This document shows positions 1-14,100 of a DNA stretch of 64,000 nucleotides, piece after piece (the first letter of the stretch is position 1; each line of letters begins with the position of its first letter). Source of the stretch: Inia geoffrensis (taxonomy: Eukaryota > Chordata > Mammalia > Artiodactyla > Iniidae); NCBI GenBank assembly GCA_036417435.1, contig JAZAQT010000290.1, forward strand, positions 496,001 through 560,000, read 5' to 3'. The translations under genes were made by a program, and so were the position numbers. The notes beneath the pieces are model-generated. The model was not told the DNA's origin. It made no database searches and saw only the letters and a list, made by a program, of their open reading frames with translations.

Positions 1-1270
1 GGGCACGGGTGAGGGTAAGGTTTCGGGTGAGGGTCAGGGATAGAATTCGAGTTAGGGTTAGGGTTAGGGAATGGGGAGATATTAGGGCACAGTTTAGGGT
101 ACCACAACGCTTAAGGTTTAGCGTACGTGTGAGGTCACTAGTTAGTGTTAGTGTACTGCTTACGATTAGGGCACAGGTGAGGGTAAGGCCCGGGAAGAGG
201 GTCACGTTAACGGTTAGGGTTAGGGTTAGGGTTAGGGAATGGGGATTGATTAGGGTACAGGTTAGGTTACGGCAATGGCTTAGGGTTAGCGTACGTTAGA
301 GGGCATGGGTTAGTCTTGATGTACTGGTTAAAATTTGGACACGGGTGAGGGTGAAGTTTCGCGTGAGTGTCATGGTTAGGTTTCAGGTTAGGGTTAGCGT
401 TAGGGAATGGAGAGGGATTAGGGTACAGGTTAGGGTACCGCTGCGGTTTAGTGTTAGCGTACGTGTGAGGGCACGAGTTAGTCTTGGTGTCCTGGTTAAG
501 ATTAGGGCACGGGTGAGGGTAAGGCTTCGGGTGAGGGTCAGGGTTAGTATTCGGGTTAGGGTTAGGGTTAGGGAATGGAGAGGGATTAGGGTACAGGTTA
601 GGGTACGACAATGGTTAAGTGTTAGCGTAAGTGTGAGGGCACGAGTTAGTGTTGGTGTACTGGTTAAGACAAGGGCACCAATGAGGGTAAGGCCTCGGCA
701 AAGTGTCACGTTCAGGGTTTCGCTTAGGGTTAGGGTTAGGGAATGGGGAGGGATTAGGGTAGAGGTTAGGGTACGACAATGCTTAAGGGTTAACGTACGT
801 TTGAGGGCAGGAGTTAGTGTTTGTGTACTGGTTAAGATTAGGGCAATGGTTAGGGTAGGGCATCGGACGTGGGTCAGGTTTAGAGATGGAGCTCTGGTTA
901 GGGTTAAGGAATGGGGAGGGATTAGGGTACAATTTAGGGTACGACAACGCTTAAGGTTTAGCGTACGTGTGAGGGCACGAGTTAGTGTTGGTGTCCTGGT
1001 TAAGATTAGGGCACGGGTGAGGGTAAGGCTTCGGGTGAGGGTCAGGGTTAGGATTCTTGTTAGGGTTAGGGTTAAGGAATGCAGAGGGATTAGGGTACAG
1101 CTTAGGGTACGACAGTGCTTAAGGGTTAGCTTTCGTGTGAGGGCAAGGGTTAGTGTTAGTGTCCTGGTTAAGATTAGGGCACGGGTGAGGGTAAGGCTTC
1201 AGGTGAGGGTCAGGGTTAGGATTCGGGTTAGGGTTAGGGTTAGGGAATGGGGAGGGATTAGGGTACAGGA
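1..1270 (+). repeat. Block duplicated at about 4,200-5,470
   Basis: The order and private variants of monomers A to G at the left edge recur about 4,199 bp further on (25 monomers minus one base). Shared oddities include gagctctggtta near 888 and 5,087 and gattcttgtta near 1,051 and 5,250. This indicates a duplication by unequal exchange in whole-monomer register. Confidence 0.75.
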
Positions 1271-2923
1271 TAGGGTACGACCATGCTTAAGGGTTAACGT
1301 ACGTTGGAGGGCAGGAGTTAGTGTTTGTGTACTGGTTAAGATTAGGGCATTGGTTAGGGTAGGGCATCGGACGTGGGTCAGGTTTAGGGACGGGGTTAGG
1401 GTTAGGGTTAAGGAATGGGGAGGGATTAGGGTACAATTTAGGGTACAACAATGCTTAAGGTTTAGCGTACGTGTGAGGGCACGAGTTAGTGTTGGTGTCC
1501 TGGTTAAGATTAGGGCATGGGTGAGGGTAAGGCTTCGGGTGAGAGTCAGGGTTAGGATTTGTGTTAGGGTTAGGGTTAAGGAATGCAGAGGCATTAGGGT
1601 ACAGCTTAGGGTACGACAGTGATTAAGGGTCAGCGTTTGTGTGAGTGCAAGGGTTAGTGTTAGTGTCCTGGTTAAGATTAGGGCACGGGTGAGGGTAAGG
1701 CTTCAGGTGAGGGTCAGGGTTAGGATTCGGGTTAGGGTTAGGGTTACGGAATGGGGAGGGATTAAGGTACAGTTTAGGGTACGACAACGATTAAGGGTGG
1801 GCGTACGTGTGAGGGCACGAGTTAGTGTTGGTGTCCTGGTTAATATTAGGGCACGGGTGAGGGTAAGGCTTCGGGTGAGGGTCAGGGTTAGGAATCGGGT
1901 TAGGGTTAGAGTTAGGGAATGTAGAGGGATTAGGGTACAGGTTAGGGTACGACAATGCTTAAGGGTTAGCGTAAGTGTGAGGGCACGAGTTAGTGTTGGT
2001 GTACTGGTTAAGACAAGGGCACCGATGAGGGTAAGGCCTCGGAAAAGGGTCACGTTCAGGGTTTCGCCTAGGGTTAGGGTTAGGGAATGGGGAGGGATTA
2101 GGGTACAGGTTAGGGTACCGCTGCTGCTTAGTGTTAGCGTACGTGTGAGGGCACGAGTTAGTCTTGGTGTCCTGGTTAAGATTAGGGCACGGGTGAGGGT
2201 AAGGCTTCGGGTGAGGGTCAGTGTTAGGATTCGGGTTAGGGTTAGGGTTAGGGAATGGAGAGGGATTAGGGTACAGGTTAGGGTACGACAATGCTTAAGG
2301 GTTAACGTACATTTGAAGGCAGGAGTTAGTGTTTGTGTACTGGTTAAGATTAGGGCATTGGTTAGGGTAGGGCATCAGACTTGGGTCAGGTTTAGGGATG
2401 GGGATAGGCTTAGTGTTAAGGAATGGGTAGGGATTAGGGTACAATTTAGGGTACGACAACGCTTAAGGTTTAGTGTACGTGTGAGGGCACGAGTTAGTGT
2501 TGGTGTCCTGGTTAAGATTAGGGCACGGGTGAGGGTAAGGCTTCGGGTGATAGTCAGGGTTAGGATTCGTGTTAGTGTTAGGGTTAAGGAATGCAGAGGG
2601 ATTAGGGTACAGCTTAGGGTACGACAGTGCTTAAGGGTTTGCGTTCGTGTGAGGGCAAGGGTTAGTGTTAGTGTCCTGGTTAAGATTAGGGCACGGGTGA
2701 GGGTAAGGCTTCAGGTGAGGGTCAGGGATAGGATTCGGGTTAGGGATAGGGTTAGGGAATGGGGAGGGATTAGGGTACAGTTTAGGGTACGACAACGATT
2801 AAGGGTGGGCGTACGTGTGAGGGCACGAGTTAGTGTTGGTGTCGTGGTTAAGATTAGGGCACGGGTGTGGGTAAGGTTTCGGGTGAGGGTCAGGCATAGA
2901 ATTCGGGTTAGGGTTAGGGTTAG

Positions 2924-4266
2924 GGAATGGGGAGATATTAGGGCACAGTTTAGGGGACCACAACGCTTAAGGTTTAGCGTACGTGTGAGGTCACTAGTTA
3001 GTGTTAGTGTACTGCTTACGATTAGGGCACGGGTGAGGGTAAGGCCTCGGAAGAGGGTCACGTTAAGGGTTAGGGCTAGGGTTAGGGTTAGGGAATGGGG
3101 ATTGATTAGGGTACAGGTTAGTGTACGGCAATGGCTTAGGGTTAGCATACGTTAGAGGGCATGGGTTAGTGTTGATGTACTGGTTAAAATTAGGACACGG
3201 GTGAGGGTAAAGTTTCGGGTGAGTGTCATGGTTAGGTTTCAGGTTAGGGTTAGGGTTAGGGAATGGAGAGGGATTAGGGTACAGGTTAGGGTACAGCTGC
3301 GGATTAGTGTTAGGGTACGTGTGAGGGCACGAGTTAGTCTTGGTGTCCTGGTTAAGATTAGGGCACGGGTGAGGGTAAGGCTTTGGGTGAGGGTCAGGGT
3401 TAGGATTCGGGTTAGGGTTAGTGTTAGGGAATGGAGAGGGATTAGGGTACAGTTTAGGGTACGACAATACTTAAGGCTTAGCATAAGTGTGAGGGCACGA
3501 GTTAGTTTTGGTGTACTGGTTAAGACAAGGGCACCGATGAGGGTAAGGCCTCGGAAAAGGGTCACGTTCATGGTTTCGCTTAGGGTTAGGGTTAGGGAAT
3601 GGGGAGGGATTAGGGTACAGGATAGGGTACGACAATGCTTAAGGGTTAACGTACGTTTGAGGGCAGGAGTTGGTGTTTGTGTACTGGTTAAGATTAGGGC
3701 ATTGGTTAGGGTAGGGCATCGGATGTGGGTCAGGTTTAGGGACGGGGTTAGTGTTAGGGTTAAGGAATGGGGAGGGATTAGGGTACAATTTAGGGTACAA
3801 CAACGCTTAAGGTTTAGCGTACGTGTGAGGGCACGAGTTAGTGTTGGTGTCCTGGTTAAGATTAGGGCACGGGTGAGGGTAAGGCTTCGGGTGAGGGTTA
3901 GGGTTAGGATTCGTGTTAGGGTTAGGGTTAAGGAATGCAGAGGGATTAGGGTACAGCTTAGGGTACGACAGTGCTTAAGGGTTAGCGTTCGTGTGAGGGC
4001 ACGAGTTAGTGTTGGTGTCCTGGTTAAGATTAGGGCACGGGTGAGGGTAAGGCTTCAGGTGAGGGTCAGGGTTAGGATTCGGGTTAGGGTTAGGGTTACG
4101 GAATGGGGAGGGATTAGGGTACAGTTTAGGTACGACAACGATTAAGGGTGGGCATAAGTGTGAGGGTGCGAGTTAGTGTTGGTGACGTGGTTAAGATTAG
4201 GGCACGGGTGAGGGTAAGGTTTCGGGTGAGGGTCAGGGATAGAATTCGAGTTAGGGTTAGGGTTAG
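2924..4266 (+). repeat. Canonical 8-monomer higher-order repeat (A-B-C-D-E-F-G-H)
   Basis: Monomers start at 2924 (A), 3092 (B), 3260 (C), 3428 (D), 3596 (E), 3764 (F), 3932 (G) and 4100 (H); the next A begins at 4267. The total is 1,343 bp, one base short of 8 x 168 because of a single-base loss in H. This is the cleanest statement of the array's higher-order unit. Other intervals between A monomers are 17, 9, 10, 12, 4, 5 and 7 monomers, which look like insertions, losses or repeats of blocks within this order. Confidence 0.85.
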
Positions 4267-7249
4267 GGAATGGGGAGATATTAGGGCACAGTTTAGGGTA
4301 CCACAACGCTTAAGGTTTAGCGTACGTGTGAGGTCACTACTTAGAGTTAGTGTACTGGTTACGATTAGGGCACGGGTGAGAGTAAGGCCTCGGAAGACAG
4401 TCACGTTAAGGGTTAGGGTTAGGGTTAGGGTTAGGGAATGGGGATTGATTAGGGTACAGGTTAGGTTACGGCAATGGCTTAGGGTTAGCGTACGTTAGAG
4501 GGCATGGGTTAGTGTTGATGTACTGGTTAAAATTTGGACTCGGGTGAGGGTGAAGTTTCGCGTGAGTGTCATGGTTAGGTTTCAGGTTAGGGTTAGCGTT
4601 AGGGAATGGAGAGGGATTAGGGTACAGGTTAGGGTACCGCTGCGGTTTAGTGTTAGCGTACGTGTGAGGGCACGAGTTAGTCTTGGTGTCCTGGTTAAGA
4701 TTAGGGCACGGGTGAGGGTAAGGCTTCGGGTGAGGGTCAGGGTTAGGATTCGGGTTAGGGTTAGGGTTAGGGAATGGAGAGGGATTAGGGTACAGGTTAG
4801 GGTACGACAATGCTTAAGTGTTAGCGTAAGTGTGAGGGCACGAGTTAGTGTTGGTGTACTGGTTAAGACAAGGGCACCGATGAGGGTAAGGCCTCGGCAA
4901 AGTGTCACGTTCAGGGTTTCGCTTAGGGTTAGGGTTAGGGAATGGGGAGGGATTAGGGTAGAGGTTAGGGTACGACAATGCTTAAGGGTTAACGTACGTT
5001 TGAGGGCAGGAGTTAGTGTTTGTGTACTGGTTAAGATTAGGGCAATGGTTAGGGTAGGGCATCGGACGTGGGTCAGGTTTAGAGATGGAGCTCTGGTTAG
5101 TGTTAAGGAATGGGGAGGGATTAGGGTACAATTTAGGGTACGACAACGCTTAAGGTTTAGCGTACGTGTGAGGGCACGAGTTAGTGTTGGTGTCCTGGTT
5201 AAGATTAGGGCACGGGTGAGGGTAAGGCTTCGGGTGAGGGTCAGGGTTAGGATTCTTGTTAGGGTTAGGGTTAAGGAATGCAGAGGGATTAGGGTACAGC
5301 TTAGGGTACGACAGTGCTTAAGGGTTAGCTTTCGTGTGAGGGCAAGGGTTAGTGTTAGTGTCCTGGTTAAGATTAGGGCACGGGTGAGGGTATGGCTTCA
5401 GGTGAGGGTCAGGGTTAGGATTCGGGTTAGGGTTAGGGTTAGGGAATGGGGAGAGATTAGGGTACAGTTTAGGGTACGACAATGATTAAGGGTGGGCGTA
5501 CGTGTGAGGCACGAGTTAGTGTTGGTGTCCTGGTTAAGATTAGTGCACGGGTGAGTGTAAGGCTTCAGGTGAGGGTCAGGTTTATGATTCGGGTTAGGGT
5601 TAGGGTTAGGGAATGGGAGGGATTAGGGTACAGTTTAGGGTACGACAAGGCTTAAGGGTTAGCGTACGTGTGAGGGCACGAGTTAGTGTGGGTGCCCTGG
5701 TTAACATTAGTTCATCGGTGAGGGTAAGGTTTCGGGTGAGGGTCAGGGATAGAATTCGGATTAGGGTTAGGGTTAGGGAATGGGGAGATATTAGGGCACA
5801 GTTTAGGGTACCACAACGCTTAAGGTTTAGCGTACGTGTGAGGTCACTAGTTAGGGTTAGTGTACTGCTTACGATTAGGGCACGGGTGATGGTAAGGCCT
5901 CGGAAGAGGGTCAAGTTAACGGTTAGGGTTAGCGTTAGGGTTAGGGAATGGGGATTGATATGGGTACAGGTTAGGGTACGGCAATGGCTTAGTGTTAGCG
6001 TACATTAGAGGGCATGGGTTAGTGTTGATGTACTGGTTAAAATTAGGACAGGGGTGAGGGTAAAGTTTCGGGTGAGTGTCATGGTTAGGTTTCAGGTTAG
6101 CGTTAGGGTTAGGGAATGGAGAGGGATTAGGGTACAGGTTAGGGTACCGCTGCGGTTTAGTGTTAGCGTACGTGTGAGGGCACGAGTTAGTCTTGGTGTC
6201 CTGGTTAAGATTAGGGCACGGGTGAGGGTAAGGCTTCGGGTGAGGGTCAGGGTTAGGATTCGGGTTAGGGTTAGGGTTAGGGAATGGAGAGGGATTAGGG
6301 TACATGTTAGGGTACGACAATGCTTAAGGGTTAGCGTACGTGTGAGGGCACGAGTTAGTGTTGGTGTACTGGTTAAGACAAGGGCACCGATGAGGGTAAG
6401 GCCTCGGAAACGGGTCACGTTCAGGGTTTCGCTTAGGGTTAGGGTTAGGGAATTGGGAGGGATTAGGGTACAGGATAGGGTACGACAATGCTTAAGGGTT
6501 AACATACGTTTGAGGGCAGGAGTTAGTGTTTGTGTACTGGTTAAGATTAAGGCATTGGTTAGGGTAGGGCATCAGACGTGGGTCAGGTTTAGGGATGGGG
6601 TTAGGCTTAGTGTTAAGGAATGGGGAGGGATTAGGGTACAATATAGGGTACGACAACGCTTAAGGTTTATCGTACGTGTGAGGGCACGAGTTAGTGTTGG
6701 TGTCCTGGTTAAGATTAGGGCACGGGTGAGGATAAGGCTTCGGGTGCGGGTCAGGGTTAGGATTCGTGTTAGGGTTACGGTTAAGGAATGCAGAGGGATT
6801 AGGGTACAGCTTAGGGTACGACAGTGCTTAAGGGTTAGCGTTCGTGTGAGGGCAAGGGTTAGTGTTAGTGTCCTGGTTAAGATTAGGGCACGGGTGAGGG
6901 TAAGGCTTCAGGTGAGGGTCAGTGTTAGGATTCGGGTTAGGGTTAGGGTTAGGGAATGGGGAGGGATTAGGGTACAGTTTAGGGTACGACAACGATTAAG
7001 GGTGGGCGTACGTGTGAGGGCACGAGTTAGTGTTGGTGTCCTGGTTAAGATTAGGGCACGGGTGAGGGTAAGGCTTCGGGTGAGGGTCAGGGTTAGGATT
7101 CGGGTTAGGGTTAGGGTTAGGGAATGGAGAGGGAATAGGGCACACATTAGGGTACGACAGTACTTAAGGGTTAGCGTTCGTGTGAGCGCAAGAGTTAGTG
7201 TTAGTGTCCTGGTTAAGATTAGGGCACGGGTGAGGGTAAGGCTTCAGGT

Positions 7250-8230
7250 GAGGGTCAGGTTTATGATTCGGGTTAGGGTTAGGGTTAGGGAATGGGAGGG
7301 ATTAGGGTACAGTTTAGGGTACGACAAGGCTTAAGGGTTAGCGTACGTGTGAGGGCCCGAGTTAGTGTGGGTGTCCTGGTTAACATTAGGTCATCGGTGA
7401 GGGTAAGGTTTCGGGTGAGGGTCAGGGATAGAATTCGGGTTAGGGTTAGGGTTAGGGAATGGGGAGATATTAGGGCACAGTTTAGGGTACCACAACGCTT
7501 AAGGTTTAGCGTACGTGTGAGGTCACTAGTTAGTGTTAGTGTACTGCTTACGATTAGGGCACGGGTGAGGGTAAGGCCTCGGAAGAGGGTCACGTTAAGG
7601 GTTAGGGTTATGCTTAGGGTTAGGGAATGGGGATTGATTAGGGTACAGGTTAGTGTACGGCAATGGCTTAGGGTTAGCATACGTTAGAGGGCATGGGTTA
7701 GTGTTGATGTACTGGTTAAAATTAGGACACGGGTGAGGGTAAAGTTTCGGGTGAGTGTCATGGTTAGGTTTCAGGTTAGGGTTAGGGTTAGGGAATGGAG
7801 AGGGATTAGGGTACAGGTTAGGGGACCGCTGCAGTTTAGTGTTAGCGTACGTGTGAGGGCACGAGTTAGTCTTGGTGTCCTGGTTAAGATTAGGGCACGG
7901 GTGATGGTAAGGCTTCGGGTGAGGGTCAGGGTTAGGAATCGGGTTAGGGTTAGTGTTAGGGAATGTAGAGGGATTAGGGTACAGGTTAGGGTACGACAAT
8001 GCTTAAGGGTTAGCGTAAGTGTGAGGGCACGAGTTAGTGTTGGTGTACTGGTTAAGACAAGGGCACCGATGAGGGTAAGGCCTCAGAAAACGGTCACGTT
8101 CAGGGTTTCGCTTAGGGTTAGGGTTAGGGAATGGGGAGGGATTAGGGTACAAGATAGAGTGCGACAATGCTTAAGGGTTAACGTACGTTTGAGGGCATGA
8201 GTTAGTGTTTGTGTACTAGTTAAGATTAGG
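7250..8230 (+). repeat. Block duplicated at about 9,265-10,245
   Basis: The monomer order, with a shortened H variant (aatgggaggg), then A, B, C, D and an E variant with acaagatagagtgcg, recurs at an offset of about 2,015 bp (12 monomers minus one). The same shortened H variant followed by A also occurs near 5,610. The shared private variants mark a recent duplication. Confidence 0.65.
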
Positions 8231-9470
8231 GCATTGGTTAGGGTAGGGCATCGGACGTGGGTCAGGTTTAGGGATGGGGTTAGGCTTAGGGTTAAGGAAT
8301 GGGGAGGGATTAGGGTACAATTTAGGGTACGACAACGCTTAAGGTTTAGCGTACGTGTGAGGGCACGAGTTAGTGTTGGTGTCCTTGTTAAGATTAGGGC
8401 ACGGGTGAGGAAAAGGCTTCGGGTGAGGGTCAGGGTTAGGATTCGTGTTAGGGTTAGGGTTAAGGAATGCAGAGGGATTAGGGTACAGCTTAGGGTACGA
8501 CAGTGCTTAAGGGTTTGCGTAAGTGTGAGGGCACGATTTAATGTTGGTGTACTGGTTAAGACAAGGGCACCGATGAGGGTAAGGCCTCGGAAAAGGTTCA
8601 CGTTCAGGGTTTCGATTTCGGTTAGGGTTAGGGAATGGGGAGGGATTAGGGTACAGGATAGGGTACGTCAATGCTTAAGGGTTAGCGTACGTTTGAGGGC
8701 ATGAGTGAGTGTTTGTGTACTGGTTACGATTAGGGCATTGGTTAAGATAGGGCATCGGAAGTGGGTCAGGTTTAGGGATGGGGCTAGGGTTAGGATTAAG
8801 GAATGGGGAGGGATTAGGGTACTATTAAGGGTACGACAACGCTTAAGGTTTAACATACGTGTGAGGGCACGAGTTCGTGTTGGTGTCCTGGTTAAGATTA
8901 GGGCACGGGTGAGGGTAAGGCTTCAGGTGAGGGTCAGGGTTAGGATTCTTGTTAGGGTTAGGGTTAAGGAATGCAGAGGGATTAGGGTACAGCTTAGGGT
9001 ACGACAGTGCTTAAGGGTTAGCTTTCGTGTGAGGGCAAGGGTTAGTGTTAGTGTCCTGGTTAAGATTAGGGCACGGGTGAGGGTAAGGCTTCAGGTGAGG
9101 GTCAGGGTTAGGATTCGGGTTAGGGTTAGGGTTAGGGAATGGGGAGAGATTAGGGTACAGTTTAGGGTACGACAATGATTAAGGGTGGGCGTACGTGTGA
9201 GGGCACGAGTTAATGTTGGTGTCCTGGTTAAGATTAGGGAACGGGTGAGGGTAAGGCTTCAGGTGAGGGTCAGGTTTATGATTCGGGTTAGGGTTAGGGT
9301 TAGGGAATGGGAGGGATTAGGGTACAGTTTAGGGTACGACAAGGCTTAAGGGTTAGCGTACGTGTGAGGGCACGAGTTAGTGTGGGTGTCCTGGTTAACA
9401 TTAGTTCATCGGTGAGGGTAAGGTTTCGGGTGAGGGTCAGGGATAGAATTCGGATTAGGGTTAGGGTTAG

Positions 9471-12157
9471 GGAATGGGGAGATATTAGGGCACAGTTTAG
9501 GGGACCACAACGCTTAAGGTTTAGCGTACGTGGGAGGTCACTAGTTAGTGTTAGTGTACTGCTTACGATTAGGGCACGAGTGAGGGTAAGGCCTCGGAAG
9601 ATGGTCACGTTAAGGGTCAGGGTTATGGTTAGGGTTAGGGAATGGGGATTGATTACGGTACAGGTTAGTGTGCGGCAATGGCTTAGGGTTAGCATACGTT
9701 AGAGGGCATGGGTTAGTGTTGATGTACTGTTTAAAATTAGGACACGGGTGAGGGTAAAGTTTCGGGTGAGTGTCATGGTTAGGTTTCAGGTTAGGGTTAG
9801 GGTTAGGGAATGGAGAGGGAGTAGGGTACAGGTTAGGGTACCGCTGCGGTTTAGTGTTAGCGTACGTTTGAGGGCACGAGTTAGTCTTTGTGTCCTGGTT
9901 AAGATTAGGGCACGGGTGAGGGTAAGGCTTCAGGTGAGGGTCAGGGTTAGGATTCGGGTTAGGGTTAGGGTTAGGGAATGTAGAGGGATTAGGGTACAGG
10001 TTAGGGTACGACAATGCTTAAGGGTTAGCGTAAGTGTGAGGGCACGAGTTAGTGTTGGTGTACTGGTTAAGACAAGGGCACCGATGAGGGTAAGGCCTCA
10101 GAAAAGGGTCACGTTCAGGGTTTCGCTTAGGGTTAGGGTTAGGGAATGGGGAGGGATTAGGGTACAAGATAGAGTGCGACAATGCTTAAGGGTTAACGTA
10201 CGTTTGAGGGCATGAGTTAGTGTTTGTGTACTAGTTAAGATTAGGGCATTGGTTAGGGTAGGGCATCGGACGTGGGTCAGGTTTAGGGATGGGGTTAGGC
10301 TTAGGGTTAAGGAATGGGGAGGGATTAGGGTACAATTTATAGTACGACAACGCTTAAGGTTTAGCGTACGTGTGAGGGCACGAGTTAGTGTTGGTGTCCT
10401 GGTTAAGATTAGGGCACGGGTGAGGAAAAGGCTTCGGGTGAGGGTCAGGGTTAGGATTCGTGTTAGGGTTAGGGTTAAGGAATGCAGAGGGATTAGGGTA
10501 CAGCTTAGGGTACGACAGTGCTTAAGGGTTAGCGTTCTTGTGAGGGCAAGGGTTAGTGTTAGTGTCCTGGATAAGATTAGGGCACGGGTGAGGGTAAGGT
10601 TTCAGGTGAGGGTCAGGGTTAGGATTCGGGTTACGGTTAGGGTTAGGGAATGGGGAGGGATTAGGGTACAGTTTAGGGTAGGACAACGATTAAGGGTTAG
10701 CGTACGTGTGAGGGCACGAGTTAGTATTGGTGTCCTGGTTAAGATTAGGGCACGGGTGAGGGTAAGGTTTCGGGTGAGGGTCAGGGATAGAATTCGGTTT
10801 AGTGTTAGGGTTAGGGAATGGGGAGATATTAGGGCACAGTTTAGGGTACCACAACGCTTAAGGTTTAGTGTACGTGTGAGGTCACTAGTTAGTGTTAGTG
10901 TACTGCTTACGATTAGGGAACAGGTGAGGGTAAGGCCTCGGAAGAGGGTCACGTTAAGGTTTAGGATTAGGGTTAGGGTTAGGGAATGGGGATTGATTAG
11001 GGTACAGGTTATGCTACGGCGATGGCTTAGGGTTAGCGTACGTTACAGGGCATGGGTTAGTGTTGATGTACTGGTTAAAATTTGGACACGGGTGAGGGTA
11101 AAGTTTCGGGTGAGTGTCATGGTTAGGTTTCAGGTTAGGGTTAGGGTTAGGGAATGGAGAGGGATTAGGGTACAGGTTAGAGTACCGCTGCAGTTTAGTG
11201 CTAGCGTACTTGTGAGGGCACGAGTTAGTCTTGGTGTCCTGGATAAGATTAGGGCACGGGTGCAGGTAAGGCTTCGGGGGATGGTCAGGGTTAGGTTTCG
11301 GGTTAGGTTTAGGGTTAGGGAATGGAGAGGGATTAGGGTACAGGTTAGGGTACGACAATGCTTAAGGGTTAGCGTAGGTGAGAGGGCACGAGTTAGTGTT
11401 GTTGTACTGGTTAAGACAAGGGCACCGATGAGTGTAAGGCCTCGGAAAAGTTTCACGTTCAGGGTTTCGGTTAGGGTTAGGGTTAGGGAATGGGGAGGGA
11501 TTAGGGTACAGGATAGGGTACTCAATGCTTAAGGGTTAGCGTACGTTTGAGGGCATGAGTTAGTGTTTGTGTACTGGTTAAGATTAGGGCATTGGTTAGG
11601 GTAGGGCATCGGAAGTGGGTCAGGTTTAGGGATGGGGTTAGGGTTAGGATTAAGGAATGGGGAGGGATTAGGGTACAATTTAGGGTACGACAATGCTTAA
11701 GGTTTAGTGTACGTGTGAGGGCACGAGTTAGTGGTGGTGTCCTGGTTAAGATTAGGGCACGGGTGAGGGTAAGGCTTCGGGTGAGGGTCAGGGTTAGGAT
11801 TCGTGTTAGGGGTAGGGTTAAGGAATGCAGAGGGATTAGGGTACAGCTTAGGGTATGACAGTGCTTAAGGGTTAGTGTTCGTGTGAGGGCAAGGGTTAGT
11901 GTTAGTGTCCTGGTTAAGATTAGGGCACGGGTGAGGGTAAGGCTTCAGGTGAGGGTCAGGGTTAGGATTCGGGTTAGGGTTAGGATTAGGAAATCGGGAG
12001 GGATTAGGGTACAGCTTACGGTACGACAACGATTAAGGGTTAGCATACGTGTGAGGGCACGAGTTAGTGTTGGTGTCCTGGTTAAGATTAGGGCACGGGT
12101 GAGGGTAAGGTTTCGGGTGGGGGTCAGGGATAGAATTCGGTTTAGGGTTAGGGTTAG
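9471..12157 (+). repeat. Two consecutive canonical 8-monomer higher-order repeats
   Basis: A monomers begin at 9471, 10815 and 12158, giving spacings of 1,344 and 1,343 bp. Both intervals run through the same eight monomer types in the same order as 2,924-4,266. This confirms that eight monomers is the unit and not a chance arrangement. Confidence 0.8.
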
Positions 12158-13029
12158 GGAATGGGGAGATATTAGGGCACAGTTTAGGGTACCACAACGC
12201 TTAAGGTTTAGCGTACGTCTGAGGTCACTAGTTAGTGTTAGTGTACTGCTTACGATTAGGGCACGGGTGAGGGTAAGGCCTCGGAAGAGGGTCACGTTAA
12301 GGGTTAGGGTTAGGGTTAGGGTTAGGGAATGGGGATTGATTAGGGTACAGGTTATGGTACGGCAATGGCTTAGGGTTAGCGTACGTTAGAGGGCATGGGT
12401 TAGTGTTGATGTACTGGTTAATATTAGGACACGGGTGAGGGTAAAGTTTCGGGTGAGTGTCATGGTTAGGTTTCAGGTTAGGGTTAGGGTTCGGGAATGG
12501 AGAGGGATTAGGGTACAGGTTAGGGTACCGCTGCAGTTTAGGGTTAGCGTTCGTGTGAGGGCACGTGTTAGTCTTGGTGTCCTGGTTAAGTTTAGGGCAC
12601 GGGTGAGGGTAAGGCTTCGGGTGAGGGTCAGGGTTAGGATTCGGGTTAGGGTTAGGGTTAGGGAATGGAGAGGGGTTAGGGTACAGATTAGGGTATGACA
12701 ATGCTTAAGGTTTAGCGTAAGTGTGAAGGCACGAGTTAGTGTTGGTGTACTGGTTAAGATTAGGACACGGGTGAGGGTAAGGCTTCGGGTGAGGGTCAGG
12801 GTTAGGATTCGGGTTAGGGTTAGGGTTAGGGAATGGGGAGGGATTAGTGTACAGGTTAGGGTACGACAATGCTTAAGGGTTAGCGTAAGTGTGAGGGCAT
12901 GAATTAGTGTTGGTGTACTGGTTAAGACAAGGGCACCGATGACGGTAAGGCCTCGGAAAAGGGTCACGTTCAGGGTTTCGGTTAGGGTTAGGGTTAGGGA
13001 ATGGGGAGGGATTAGGTTACAGGATAGGG

Positions 13030-14100
13030 TACGACAATGCTTAAGGGTTAGCGTACGTTTGAGGGCATGAGTTAGTGTTTGTGTACTGGTTAAGATTAGG
13101 TCATTGGTTACTGTAGGGCATCGGAAGTGGTTCAGGTTTAGGGATGTAGTTAGGGTTAGGGTTAAGGAATGGGGAGGGATTAGGGTACAATTTAGGGTAC
13201 GAAAACGCTTAAGGTTTAGCGTACGTGTGAGGGCACGAGTTAGTGTTGGTGTCCTGGTTTAGATTAGGGCACGGGTGAACGTAAGGCTTCGGGTGAATGT
13301 CAGGTTTAGGATTCGTGTTAGGGTTAGGGTTAAGGAATGCAGAGGGATTAGGGTACAGCTTTGGGTACGACAGTGCTTAAGGGTTAGCGTTCGTGTGAGG
13401 GCAAGGGTTAGTGTTAGTGTCCTGGTTAAGATTAGGGCACGGGTGAGTGTAAGGCTTCAGGTGAGGGTCTGGGTTAGGATTCGGGTTAGGATTAGGGTTA
13501 GGGAATGGGGAGGGATTAGGTTACAGGATAGGGTACGACAATGTTTAAGGGTTAGCATAAGTGGGAGGGCACGAGTTAGTGTTGGTGTACTGGTTAAGAC
13601 AAGGGCACCGATGAGGGTAAGGCCTCGGAAAAGGGTCACGTTCAGGGTTTCGGTTACGGTTAGGGTTCGGGAATGGGGAGGGATTAGGGTACAGGATAGG
13701 GTACGACAATGCTTAAGGGTTAGCGTACGTTTGAGGGCATGAGTTAGTGTTTGTGTACTGGTTAAGATTAGGTCATTGGTTACTGTAGGGCATCGGAAGT
13801 GGTTCAGGTTTAGGGATGTAGTTAGGGTTAGGGTTAAGGAATGGGGAGGGATTAGGGTACAATTTAGGGTACGAAAACGCTTAAGGTTTAGCGTACGTGT
13901 GAGGGCACGAGTTAGTGTTGGTGTCCTGGTTAAGATTAGGGCACGGGTGAACGTAAGGCTTCGGGTGAATGTCAGGTTTAGGATTCGTGTTAGGGTTAGG
14001 GTTAAGGAATGCAGAAGGATTAGGGTACAGCTTAGGGTACGACAGTGCTTAAGGGTTAGCGTTCGTGTGAGGGCAAGGGTTAGTGTTAGTGTCCTGGTTA
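13030..14100 (+). repeat. Tandem duplication of a 4-monomer block, period 671 bp
   Basis: The segment holding the private variant gggatgtagtta at 13,142 recurs at 13,813, and gttactgtagggcatcgg recurs with it. The offset is 671 bp, four monomers minus one base. A related block with the same D-like variant is also seen near 20,030-20,240. Confidence 0.7.

Noticed and set aside
345..1622. 425-codon RV-rich open frame, and similar frames up to 504 codons across the array
   Set aside because: Direct product of hexamer and monomer lengths divisible by three; both strands are open at once and indels simply end the frames.
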